Origin: SG8-32-3 sp964514055
Lineage (GTDB): Archaea; Thermoproteota; Bathyarchaeia; Bathyarchaeales; Bathycorpusculaceae
Length of the DNA stretch: 49,670 nucleotides
Assembly: GCA_964514055.1 (NCBI GenBank)
Contig: CAZEPB010000013.1
Span: 1 to 49,670 of the forward strand
Direction of reading: 5' to 3'
The position numbers were made by a program, and so were the translations under genes. Below the pieces are notes generated by a model. That model was given only the letters and a program-made list of their open reading frames with translations, had not been told where the DNA came from and did no database searches. Positions 33,447 through 40,606 of the stretch are shown piece after piece; the first letter of the stretch is position 1; the number at the start of each line of letters is the position of its first letter.

Positions 33447-33520
33447 TGCCGAGGGCCGGGTTTGAACCGGCGACAACTCGGTCTTCAGCCGAGCGCTCTC
33501 CCAGGCTGAGCTACCTCGGC
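33447..33520 (-). tRNA. tRNA-Phe (GAA)
   Basis: 74-base tRNA. The acceptor GCCGAGG pairs with CCTCGGC, the anticodon stem CTCGG/CCGAG encloses CTGAAGA (anticodon GAA), and the T-arm is GCCGG/CCGGC around TTCAAAC. Discriminator A; CCA is not encoded. Confidence 0.97.
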
Positions 33521-33708
33521 GGAGCGTGCGTTACCTTTTCAAGATGAGGTGAAGTGTTTTAAAGTTTTCTGATGGGGGTTGCGACGGTGGCGCTGAAGAG
33601 GTACCTTGGTGGGTTCTATTCGGATTCTGAAGTGTTTATAATTTGGAAAAGGAAACATCCCTTTAATAACCAACACCCATTCTGTCCCTACTTGGAGGTT
33701 AAATCATA

Positions 33709-33867
33709 ATGGGAAAAACGGCAATCATCACCGTTGAGCTTGTTGACGAGAGCGTTGAAAAATCAAACGGCGCGATTGCGGAAGAACTGCTCAAGTGGTT
33801 CAAGGAAGAAGCTGTGCCTGCGCCTTGGGTAAAAGAGATAAAAAACGTTGCTGTTAGGGATTATTAA
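33709..33867 (+). CDS. 52-residue conserved-looking small protein
   Basis: Short gene with a strong ribosome site (GGAGGT, 33694-33699) 9 bases before ATG 33709 and a TATA-like TTTATAATTT near 33635. The product begins MGKTAIITVELVDESVEKSN, continues with an amphipathic helix GAIAEELLKWFKEEA and ends PWVKEIKNVAVRDY, a beta-alpha-beta outline. No family name is known to me. Its stop overlaps the stop of a tiny leftward membrane-protein gene by 4 bases. Confidence 0.75.
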   Translation: MGKTAIITVELVDESVEKSNGAIAEELLKWFKEEAVPAPWVKEIKNVAVRDY

Positions 33868-33998
33868 GCGCCAAATAAGGCTACTTGATGCGTGAGGAAG
33901 TACCCTATTAACGCGCTGATTAAGAAGCATAAAAACAGCAGAAACCCTTCGTTATTGTAGCTTTTTTCAAGTTTTTCGGCTTTTTCTGAACTGTCCAA
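33864..33998 (-). CDS. 44-residue single-pass membrane protein
   Basis: Leftward frame from TTG 33998 with GAGGTG 7 bases upstream. The product has a charged N-terminus (MDSSEKAEKLEKSYNNEG) and one clear membrane helix (FLLFLCFLISALIGYFL) ending HQVALFGA. It overlaps the 52-residue gene tail-to-tail. The ribosome site and clean topology support a real gene; the function is unknown. Confidence 0.6.
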   Translation of the reverse strand: MDSSEKAEKLEKSYNNEGFLLFLCFLISALIGYFLTHQVALFGA

Positions 33999-34089
33999 GA
34001 TTGTACACCTCTGAACCCCTTTGTTGTTTTATTTTGGGGAAAGGTTTTATGAAGGAAAGATCAGTATTTGGAATTCAGAAGGTGCAATT

Positions 34090-34163
34090 GGGCCGGTAGT
34101 CTAGCTGGCTAGGACGTCGCCCTCACGCGGCGAAGATCGCCGGTTCAAATCCGGCCCGGCCCA
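34090..34163 (+). tRNA. tRNA-Val (CAC)
   Basis: 74-base tRNA. The acceptor GGGCCGG pairs with CCGGCCC, the anticodon stem TCGCC/GGCGA encloses CTCACGC (anticodon CAC), and the T-loop is GGTTCAAATCC. Discriminator A; CCA is not encoded. The body is close to the tRNA-Val(GAC) at 18256. Confidence 0.96.
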
Positions 34164-34259
34164 TTTCTGGTGTTGTTTTGTTGTACGTGTGAGCAAAAAG
34201 GTTTATTAAATATCACTATTTGAGATATTCTGAAGAAGTCCCTACAGAGGGAGTAAACA

Positions 34260-34652
34260 ATGGAACGAAACATAAGTTCATTAAAATTTGGAATTGAAAA
34301 TCCTACACTCTCCGCCACCCAAGCGCGCTCCAGATGCAGCACTTGCGGGGAAGAGTACGAAACACCGCTTTTAGCAATGGTTTCCTCAGGCCTTTTAGTA
34401 GAGGAATATTACGCGTGTCCTAAGTGCCTTTCAAAGGTGGGCAGTGTTGAACGCCAAAAAAGCGTTGAAGTTGACGAGGTGGAGGAAGAGGAAAAAGAAG
34501 AGGAACCTCTGAAGATGGAGGTTAAAGACACGTTGGAAGAAAACGTGGCTTGCATGCACAGTTTAGGATACTTGAAGCGGCGTCCGAAAGACACGCCCAT
34601 ACCCGAAGAGTGCTTGACGTGCAGCAAGATGATCGAGTGCATGTCCTACTAA
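34260..34652 (+). CDS. zinc-ribbon protein with acidic linker, 130 residues
   Basis: The N-terminal zinc ribbon has two CxxC pairs (CSTCGEEYETP and YYACPKCLSKVG). A highly acidic linker follows (EVDEVEEEEKEEEP). A C-terminal Cys/His segment, CMHSLGYLKRRPKDTPIPEECLTCSKMIECM, could bind a second metal. The arrangement suggests a nucleic-acid- or protein-binding adaptor. GAGGGAG lies 6 bases before ATG 34260. No closer assignment can be made. Confidence 0.78.
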   Translation: MERNISSLKFGIENPTLSATQARSRCSTCGEEYETPLLAMVSSGLLVEEYYACPKCLSKVGSVERQKSVEVDEVEEEEKEEEPLKMEVKDTLEENVACMHSLGYLKRRPKDTPIPEECLTCSKMIECMSY

Positions 34653-34815
34653 ACCACAATTTTCACCGTTTTTTTCTGGTCAACCTGTGATCCTGAGAAC
34701 TAATCTGCATTTTTAGAACAATCCTCAGCATTCGATATTGTCCTAGAAGAAACCACATGTAAACCGTTTTGTCTTGAAGGGGTCTGTCCATCTCAATTCG
34801 TCATCTTTCCCGATC

Positions 34816-34865
34816 AGACTGGGACGGCGACATCATCCCCCGTAGATAAAACAGCATCCCAGTCT
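34816..34865 (+). repeat. intergenic repeat R, copy 1, with 9-base inverted repeat
   Basis: The stretch 34819-34841 matches 38140-38162 at 22 of 23 bases (core GGGACGG.GACATCATCCCCC). In this copy it is enclosed by a perfect inverted repeat, AGACTGGGA (34816-34824) and TCCCAGTCT (34857-34865), with an inner ACGG/CCGT pair. The rest of the 381-base gap (34653-35033) holds a T-rich likely terminator at about 34656-34677 and a TTTATAAA promoter near 34974. Confidence 0.65.
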
Positions 34866-35033
34866 AATATGAATATTGTCAACGTAATGCTGTGGATGAA
34901 ACGAAACGCAAAAGCCAAACGTTACGCAGGAAAATTGGACATGACCCGCACTATAGATACCTTGCAAATTGTTTTATAAACTTAGAACAAATACCAATTA
35001 TGATATTTGTAAATTGAAGGGAGAGGAGATATA

Positions 35034-35624
35034 ATGTCAGAAAATGGTGACAAGGGTTGGAAAGCATTCTTGAGAAGGCATTGGAAGATAGCTGCTTTAT
35101 TTGTGGTCGGCGCTGTTTTGGCATTAGTCGCTTCAGTTCTAGTCTTTCTGTGGTTTGTAGGAGATGCTCAATCAACAGGTATGGTGCCAACAACTTTAGA
35201 TCTTTGGACAATGGGCAATGTGGTGACGTTCATTTTACATTTGATTTTCTGGGAACTTGTCTTAATCGGAATTCCAGTAGGCATAGCTGCAGTAGGTGGG
35301 TGGCAATGGTGGAAAAGACTACCTGATGAAGAAAAGAAGGAATATCATTTCTTTGGAAGTAGCTCACGAACAACTGGAGGCGGCGGAGGAGTATCAATAC
35401 TTTTCTTCATTGCTTTCTGCATCAAAGTTTTCATTGATGGAAACTGGGATGTCGCTATCGCCTCTTGGAATTTGGACTATGTAGTGGAATCAATGATTTC
35501 AATACTAATCTGGGTAGCAATAATCTTTGGAATTCCTGCAGCCATAGGCGTCATCTGGTGGATAAGCTATGAGATGAAAAAGAAACCAGCCAACGAATCA
35601 AACCAGACTACAATTCCATCATAA
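35034..35624 (+). CDS. membrane protein with four predicted helices, unknown
   Basis: 196-residue protein with helices at about residues 20-42, 60-85, 122-140 and 150-175. A Gly-rich cytoplasmic or external loop (SSSRTTGGGGG) lies in the middle and a polar Lys/Asn tail at the end. GGGAGAGGAG lies before ATG 35034. No family recognised. It opens a run of small membrane and secreted proteins reaching to 38 kb. Confidence 0.72.
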   Translation: MSENGDKGWKAFLRRHWKIAALFVVGAVLALVASVLVFLWFVGDAQSTGMVPTTLDLWTMGNVVTFILHLIFWELVLIGIPVGIAAVGGWQWWKRLPDEEKKEYHFFGSSSRTTGGGGGVSILFFIAFCIKVFIDGNWDVAIASWNLDYVVESMISILIWVAIIFGIPAAIGVIWWISYEMKKKPANESNQTTIPS

Positions 35625-35667
35625 AAAAGAGCAGAAAATACTATTAAGAAAACGCAAATAACCCTTC

Positions 35668-35675
35668 TTTTTTTT
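35668..35675 (+). terminator. oligo-T stretch, likely archaeal terminator
   Basis: Eight consecutive T residues 44 bases after the stop of the membrane-protein gene at 35034. Archaeal RNA polymerase stops at such runs without a hairpin. Confidence 0.5.
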
Positions 35676-35691
35676 ACAATTCTAAGGCACT

Positions 35692-35734
35692 CGGTGTCGC
35701 TTTCGCTTCGCCTCGAACGTTCCAGACGACACCG
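35692..35734. other. 8-base-pair stem-loop in intergenic DNA
   Basis: CGGTGTCG (35692-35699) and CGACACCG (35727-35734) can pair perfectly around a 27-base C/T-rich loop. A GC-rich stretch follows (CGCAAGCGCGCGC). It stands out against the AT-rich surroundings and precedes the TATA box of the next gene. It could be an RNA structure, a palindromic site or a remnant; nothing decides. Confidence 0.4.
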
Positions 35735-35791
35735 CGCAAGCGCGCGCACAAATCGCGAAGAGAAAAAAATTATAAGGCAAAACGGCGAAAA

Positions 35792-36058
35792 ATGCCATTC
35801 ATGAAAGTTCTTAGCAAATTAGAAGCCGTTAAGATGAGTCAAGGTACAGTACTGATGGGCAGCACAATACCCGTTCCGGATCTCGTAATCGGATTGCTTG
35901 TCTTGATGTTCGCTATTATCTTGGCTGTAGATGCTCTTCTGGTAACCTTCGGCCAAGCTGGCATACCGTTATCTAGCAATGATGTTAAAGGCATAACAGG
36001 CGTTACTTTCGTTATAATCGCAATATATATTCTCATAAAAGCAAGAAAAAGCAAATAG
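35792..36058 (+). CDS. small two-helix membrane protein, 88 residues
   Basis: Two hydrophobic helices (DLVIGLLVLMFAIILAVDALLVTF and GITGVTFVIIAIYILI) with a basic RKSK tail. A TATA-like AAATTATAAGG at about 35767-35777 lies 15-25 bases before ATG 35792 and about 25-30 before the in-frame ATG 35801, which makes the latter the better leaderless start. No family recognised. Confidence 0.65.
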   Translation: MPFMKVLSKLEAVKMSQGTVLMGSTIPVPDLVIGLLVLMFAIILAVDALLVTFGQAGIPLSSNDVKGITGVTFVIIAIYILIKARKSK

Positions 36059-36145
36059 AAACCCGAACTGCCAAGACAACAACACAATAAGCAACCAACC
36101 CATAGCGCGCGCTATCATTTACAACGTTGGACAAGGAGGTGAGCG

Positions 36146-36307
36146 GTGAAATTGAAAGAATATGCTTGCATACAAGTTAATCACCACAAAGACGTGCCTT
36201 CGGCAATTGCTGACATGCAGAACCAAGGTTGGCGTCTTCACGCATACCAAGCTACTGGGTATGGTACAGATGTAAAGCACTATTTACTATTTGAAAAGGG
36301 GGACTAA
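36146..36307 (+). CDS. DUF4177-like small protein, 53 residues
   Basis: Starts at GTG 36146 behind a near-perfect ribosome site (AAGGAGGTGA, 36133-36142). The sequence KEYACIQVNHHKDVPSAIA, MQNQGWRLHAYQATG and HYLLFEKG follows the DUF4177 outline: a first strand with a tyrosine, a helix, GW.L, and a closing LLF+K/R strand. Members are tiny proteins of unknown role, found in bacteria and archaea. Confidence 0.65.
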   Translation: MKLKEYACIQVNHHKDVPSAIADMQNQGWRLHAYQATGYGTDVKHYLLFEKGD

Positions 36308-36414
36308 GCGCACGTGCTCAAACGTTTGAAGAGGTCGCGACCTAGTAGCAAAGAACCTTCTTTTTAGTAAAAGGAAGCAAAAATTTAAGAGCTAACTTGC
36401 AGAGATTTCATCTG

Positions 36415-36909
36415 ATGAAAATAAATAAGAAAGTTGTTGCAGTAGCTTTTTCCTTGAGCCTAATCATATGCATAGGCGTCTTAATCTATTACTTTATTTC
36501 TCAACCGCCTCCTCCACCACCAGTTCTTATAACATACCACGGTGAGAACACTGTTCCCGAAGGTCTAGCAGGCTTCCCAAGCATTCCTGAGCAATCTCTT
36601 TACTATTCTTGGAACTTGACGATGACAAGCTTGAACCCTGTAAGTGGAATTAGCGTCCCTGCTGAACGTGCTCTTCAACCTTTGGTTTTAAAGTATCCGC
36701 AACTTGTAGCTGTTAACATGTATGTCCCCAATGAAGGCTTCACTGGCAACCTAACTCTGCTCATGGATGCAATAGCCATTAATGGAAACATGGCTCGACA
36801 ATGCTTTGTCCTATTCGCAAAAAGCCAATTGAGTAGCGACCAAATAATCAGTCTTACAGAAGACCTGAACACATATTTAGCGCCTGCCCTAGTCGAATGG
36901 TATTCTTAG
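36415..36909 (+). CDS. secreted or membrane-anchored protein, 164 residues
   Basis: The N-terminal helix (VVAVAFSLSLIICIGVLIYYFIS) is followed by a proline run (PPPPPP) and a soluble outside part with three NxS/T sites. ATG 36415 is chosen over TTG 36397 because an AAATTTAAGA box at about 36381-36390 puts the transcription start next to it. No family recognised; it is similar in build to the collagen-like neighbour (anchor, then an extracellular domain). Confidence 0.68.
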   Translation: MKINKKVVAVAFSLSLIICIGVLIYYFISQPPPPPPVLITYHGENTVPEGLAGFPSIPEQSLYYSWNLTMTSLNPVSGISVPAERALQPLVLKYPQLVAVNMYVPNEGFTGNLTLLMDAIAINGNMARQCFVLFAKSQLSSDQIISLTEDLNTYLAPALVEWYS

Positions 36910-37303
36910 TAAGTCAAGAACAAAAAAAACCAATACTAAATTTTACTCACACAAACGCTGTCCAGAAAACACTCAGCGCGCAAGAAAAACACGCACCCTT
37001 GCGCCCTTAAAACAGACCACTTATGCCCATCTTAAATCGAAGGGCAACGCAGTCAAAGGCACAGCACTAAATTTATTTTTGACCAAATGCAAGCATTTCG
37101 CTACGCAGTACGCAGACACCTCCAAAACGGTGCTGCACGTCCTTGGAGAAACTATGTGATGATAGAAGCGCGGACTAAGATTTTGAAAAAGGTAAGTCAG
37201 AAATATCGACTAGAAAATAGATAGTACATATTTCTTGAGTCAAGAAATCTTTACAAAAACTGTTTTTAACATAAAATGAATATTATGTTTTAAAGTGAGA
37301 CAA
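36910..37303. other. 394-base intergenic stretch with one weak ORF
   Basis: No convincing gene is seen. A 45-codon frame (37087-37224) encodes a basic peptide (MQAFRYAVRRHLQNG...), but no good promoter or ribosome site supports it. Near the right end, AT-rich sequence (TTTTTAACATAAAATGAATATTATGTTTTAAAG region, about 37264-37294) likely includes the promoter of the collagen-like gene. Confidence 0.4.
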
Positions 37304-37969
37304 ATGGCAACAGTTACTCTATCAATGGGTAAAATAGTGGCTTTAATTCTAATTGCGATTTTGGCTTCGAGCGCTATTTCTATTGGTGCTTCAACGATGT
37401 TAGGAGTTGGACCTGAGGGACCTCAAGGCGAACAAGGAATACAAGGACTGAAAGGGGATACTGGTGATACTGGACCTCAGGGACCTACAGGAGCAACGGG
37501 ACCTCAAGGAGAAAAAGGCGACAAAGGAGACACTGGAGAAACAGGCGCAACTGGACCTGAGGGACCACCTGGCAACGCCACAAGGTATGTGATAGAAGGC
37601 TGGTTTAACGTGACAGAAGACGGCGACCTAATCAAATATAATAACCAAACTGACGGTGACCATTACTACTATAACGAGGAACATTGGAAAAGAATTACTG
37701 TTTCACAGTTAACGTTAGCTGATATGCCTTCAGTGCAAGTATTCATAAAAACCACCTTTGTTAGCATTGAGAATGTTACAGCACCTATTGAAATGTGGAA
37801 ATGGTATGGTCCTGTTACGGGAGGAGCAGTGCATGTGATGTACAACGAAGGATATGTCTTTCTTCAATACAAAAACTACGCAGAAGGCTACGATATCTTT
37901 GAAGGCGCGTATACGAATTCCACAATCTACAGATTTGATGGCAATTACAAAATTGTGGTAGTGAAATAA
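37304..37969 (+). CDS. membrane-anchored collagen-like triple-helix protein
   Basis: 221-residue protein. An N-terminal signal/anchor helix (GKIVALILIAILASSAISIG) is followed by 19 unbroken Gly-X-Y triplets (about residues 36-92: GPEGPQGEQGIQGLKG..., ending GPPGNA). A C-terminal globular domain of about 125 residues follows, rich in Tyr and Trp, with several NxT/S sites. The repeat would form a collagen-type trimeric stalk holding the globular heads off the membrane. ATG 37304 is chosen over GTG 37295. Such proteins are common in bacteria and phages but unusual in archaea. Confidence 0.88.
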   Translation: MATVTLSMGKIVALILIAILASSAISIGASTMLGVGPEGPQGEQGIQGLKGDTGDTGPQGPTGATGPQGEKGDKGDTGETGATGPEGPPGNATRYVIEGWFNVTEDGDLIKYNNQTDGDHYYYNEEHWKRITVSQLTLADMPSVQVFIKTTFVSIENVTAPIEMWKWYGPVTGGAVHVMYNEGYVFLQYKNYAEGYDIFEGAYTNSTIYRFDGNYKIVVVK

Positions 37970-38139
37970 CCCAACAAAAACTAACTCCTATTTTTTCCTT
38001 TTTCTTTCAGAACACCGAAATCAATACTTTTTGAGCAATATCAAAAACCTTAAATCTAGATACACTAACACTGTTGCAGAGGAATTCAAAATGAAAAACC
38101 AGCCAAAAAGAGAAAGTAGAAAATTAGTTTGCCCTAAGG

Positions 38140-38181
38140 CTGGGACGGAGACATCATCCCCCACACGGTAACATCATCTCC
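38140..38181 (+). repeat. intergenic repeat R, copy 2
   Basis: The stretch 38140-38162 matches 34819-34841 at 22 of 23 bases. It is followed by a partial second unit (ACGGTAACATCATCTCC, 38165-38181) resembling ACGG.GACATCATCCCC. The copy lies in the 379-base gap 37970-38348, which also has T-rich runs after the collagen-like gene (37987-38006), a CTTAAATC box near 38051 and a CTTTAAAG box near 38313 before the next gene. Confidence 0.6.
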
Positions 38182-38348
38182 AACAAATAAAATCTTTACC
38201 ACTAAAAGTGTAAGGTTTTTCGCGTTGCCTGAGTTTTGCGGGAAAAGGATTTCCTGCATTAATATAGCCATCTAATGCACAGTCGACTTTTTAAGTAAAA
38301 GGCTAAAATAGACCTTTAAAGTACACACTAATAATCTGTTAAGGTGAC

Positions 38349-38729
38349 ATGAGAATGGGTATGGTTGAGGAAAAATTGGCGTCGCTTGGATACCGTCTAT
38401 TTCAACGCAATAACCTTGAACGCCGTCTGTGGATTAAGGGAGAAAAAAAGGTGCGCGTTGTGCATTCCTCCGAATTCAAGCGTTACGTGCGAATATTATG
38501 GAGAGAAGAATGGAAAGATTACTACGCTATAATCTACGATTATTCTCGCGCAAAGGGGCCAACATGCATTATACCAGTTACCGTCTTATACAACTCGCCT
38601 TTTGTTAAAGAAAAAAGAAAGACTAGTCAATACGCGAATAGCGGTCATTGGTGGTCACAGAGATTTCCAAAGGACCACGAGTTTAGGCAACTGGTTCTCA
38701 GCTACAAGGACCGATGGGACCTACTCTAA
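38349..38729 (+). CDS. uncharacterised basic protein, 126 residues
   Basis: Soluble, basic and aromatic-rich protein: LGYRLFQRNNLERRLWIKGEKKVRVV, ILWREEWKDYYAIIYDYSRAKGPTCIIPVTVLYNSPFV and a closing GHWWSQRFPKDHEFRQLVLSYKDRW. The layout (short strands, basic surface) recalls small nuclease or RNA-binding proteins, but no catalytic motif is certain and no family is recognised. ATG 38349; ATG 38355 is also possible. Confidence 0.65.
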   Translation: MRMGMVEEKLASLGYRLFQRNNLERRLWIKGEKKVRVVHSSEFKRYVRILWREEWKDYYAIIYDYSRAKGPTCIIPVTVLYNSPFVKEKRKTSQYANSGHWWSQRFPKDHEFRQLVLSYKDRWDLL

Positions 38730-38763
38730 CAGTCAAGCACACGGTCTACACGAAAATTCAGCC

Positions 38764-38826
38764 TTTATATAAGGGGGCTATAGACTGCCGTGAGCATATC
38801 AGTCCTTCCGAAAACGCTAATGCCTC
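38764..38826 (+). promoter_or_regulatory. TATA + G-run element, copy C, before the TIM-barrel gene
   Basis: Rightward copy: TTTATATAAGGGGGCTATAG, then ACTGCCGTGAGCATATCAGT. TATA to ATG 38890 is about 125 bases, so a leader of about 95-100 bases is expected. The leader start matches copy A at 18399 for some 45 bases past the core. Confidence 0.75.
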
Positions 38827-38889
38827 CAGATGAAGTTATTAAGCTCGAATTCGACAGTAAAACCTCTAAACAAAAAGAGAATAGTGCCC

Positions 38890-39675
38890 ATGTCTAAGCC
38901 GAAAATTGGTCTTTCAATGCTGTATTGCTTAGGGGAACCATTCAGCAAAATGCTCAAACGCCTAGACAAAGTTAAAACCCGCTACGTTGAAGTTCTCGAT
39001 GAGGGTCTCCACGCGCTCAACAAGAAAAGAGTTGCCGCACTTAATCAGGTTGCCAAATCCCGCGGCATCCAGTTCACGGTGCATGCGCCTTTCGCTGACA
39101 TCAACATAGCTTCACCGTCAAAACCCATGCTAACCGCAGCAGTTAAGCGGCTAAAAGAGTCCATGGCTTACGCCAGCGATTTAGACGCTAAGCTCTGGGT
39201 TTTCCATCCAGGCAACAAAACAGGCATCAGCATGTTCTATCCAGGCGAAGACTGGAAACAAAACATCAAAAGCATACGCCTGTTGCATGAAACCGCAGAA
39301 GAACACGGATTGAACACTGCCATAGAAAACCTGCCTGAAAAATACGGGTTCATCATGAAAACCCCAGAAGACTTCACCAAGCTCTACAGGGAAACAGGCT
39401 TAAACGATGTAGGCATTGTTTTAGACGTTGGACACGCAAACCTTGAAGGACAAACAGAACAGTTCTTGAGAAAGCTACCAGACAAGATTGCGCACATACA
39501 CGTCAGCGACAACATGGGAGAAAACGACAAGCACTTAGGAATAGGCTACGGCAAAATCGACTGGCAACGGTTCGCAGAAAACCTGCGCGAAATAGCCTAC
39601 GACAAAACGGTAATGGTTGAGTCTGTGGAACACGTGGCAGAGAGCCTGAAAAAACTACGGCAGCTGCTGGCTTAA
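38890..39675 (+). CDS. sugar phosphate isomerase/epimerase-like TIM-barrel protein
   Basis: 261-residue protein of the xylose isomerase-like/AP endonuclease 2 superfamily. It contains FTVHAPFADINIASPS, DAKLWVFHPGN, NTAIENLPEKYGF, VGIVLDVGHANLEGQ, IAHIHVSDNMGENDKHLGIGYGKIDWQRF and a final VMVESVE. The His, Glu and Asp metal ligands at the barrel mouth are therefore present. The substrate cannot be fixed. The frame is open to 38830, but ATG 38890 fits the long-leader promoter (copy C) better. It overlaps the RNase Z gene tail-to-tail by 4 bases. Confidence 0.87.
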   Translation: MSKPKIGLSMLYCLGEPFSKMLKRLDKVKTRYVEVLDEGLHALNKKRVAALNQVAKSRGIQFTVHAPFADINIASPSKPMLTAAVKRLKESMAYASDLDAKLWVFHPGNKTGISMFYPGEDWKQNIKSIRLLHETAEEHGLNTAIENLPEKYGFIMKTPEDFTKLYRETGLNDVGIVLDVGHANLEGQTEQFLRKLPDKIAHIHVSDNMGENDKHLGIGYGKIDWQRFAENLREIAYDKTVMVESVEHVAESLKKLRQLLA

Positions 39676-40595
39676 CTTTCTGGAAGCGGCAGTTCCAACT
39701 CCATAAAATCTTCGGCTACCACCGTGTTTCTGAAAACTTTCTGTGCTTGCTCCAAAAGCAGCTGTGAGTCTGGGTATCTGGCGCTGATATGCGTTAAGAC
39801 CAGTTTCTTCGCTTTCGCCTTCTTGGCCTCTTTGGCTGCTTGACTAGGAGTTGAGTGCCCATCTAACTCGGCTTTTTCGCTAAGCGTGTCATCAAAAGTG
39901 GCTTCGTGAATCACCAAATCCGCGTCAACAGCGAATTTGACAAAACCTTTGAAAGGTCTCGTGTCTCCCGTGTAAACGATTTTTCGCCCCTTTCTCGGTG
40001 TGCCCATCACTTTGTCAGGGCTTATGACTTTCCCGTTTGACAGCGTAACTGTGTCGCCGTGTTGAAGTTTCGACCACAACTCGCCTTCAGGAACACCTAA
40101 GGCTCTGGCTTTTTCAGGATAAAATTTTCCCGGTCGAGGCTTTTCTACAAATGCGTATGCTAGACTTGAAACCATATGGTTTGACTTCACGGCTTCAACG
40201 ATGTACTCTTTCTCTTCGCATACGACACCAGCACCGTAAATCTCGTGGATTTCAACTGGAAACGTCAAACCGAACTGCAAGGTTTCTCGGACGCATTCTA
40301 AAAATTGTTTTATGCCCTCTGGACCGTAAATCTCAAGTTTCTTCTGTCTGTCCATCAAAGCCATGGTCTGAAATAGTCCAGGCAATCCCAGAACGTGGTC
40401 GCCGTGCATGTGGGAGATGAAAATTTTGGTTTTTTTGTGGAAGCCCAGCTTGGCTTTTACCATCTGTCTTTGGACGCCTTCACCGCAGTCGAACATTAAT
40501 TGTTCGTTTTGGCGTTTTATGAGCACAGCTGGCAAACTTCTTGTGGGAGTTGGAACGCTGCCAGCGGTTCCCAAGAATATCACGTGTATATTCAT
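39672..40595 (-). CDS. rnz: ribonuclease Z
   Basis: 307-residue metallo-beta-lactamase-fold endonuclease that trims tRNA 3' ends. It has FLGTAGSVPTPTRSLPAVL, FDCGEGVQRQM, the zinc motif HMHGDH (residues 62-67), the flexible-arm region GTPRKGRKIVYTGDTRP and HEATFDDTLSEKA...GHSTPSQAA, LTHISARY. The frame is open upstream to 40739, but ATG 40595 matches the conserved start of the family (MNIHVIFLGT). It lies 11 bases after the tRNA methyltransferase stop, in one operon with prs. Confidence 0.96.
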   Translation of the reverse strand: MNIHVIFLGTAGSVPTPTRSLPAVLIKRQNEQLMFDCGEGVQRQMVKAKLGFHKKTKIFISHMHGDHVLGLPGLFQTMALMDRQKKLEIYGPEGIKQFLECVRETLQFGLTFPVEIHEIYGAGVVCEEKEYIVEAVKSNHMVSSLAYAFVEKPRPGKFYPEKARALGVPEGELWSKLQHGDTVTLSNGKVISPDKVMGTPRKGRKIVYTGDTRPFKGFVKFAVDADLVIHEATFDDTLSEKAELDGHSTPSQAAKEAKKAKAKKLVLTHISARYPDSQLLLEQAQKVFRNTVVAEDFMELELPLPES

Positions 40596-40606
40596 GAGGC
40601 TGCACC

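Noticed and set aside
33550..33590. CTGATGG ... GCTGAAG as a C/D box RNA before the 52-residue gene
   Set aside because: The C box match is poor and no internal boxes are present.
37156..37162. GTGATGA resembling a C box of a C/D guide RNA
   Set aside because: No matching D, C' or D' box at proper distance was found.
37087..37224. 45-codon basic frame in the gap before the collagen-like gene
   Set aside because: No ribosome site and a poorly placed promoter; kept only as a remark.
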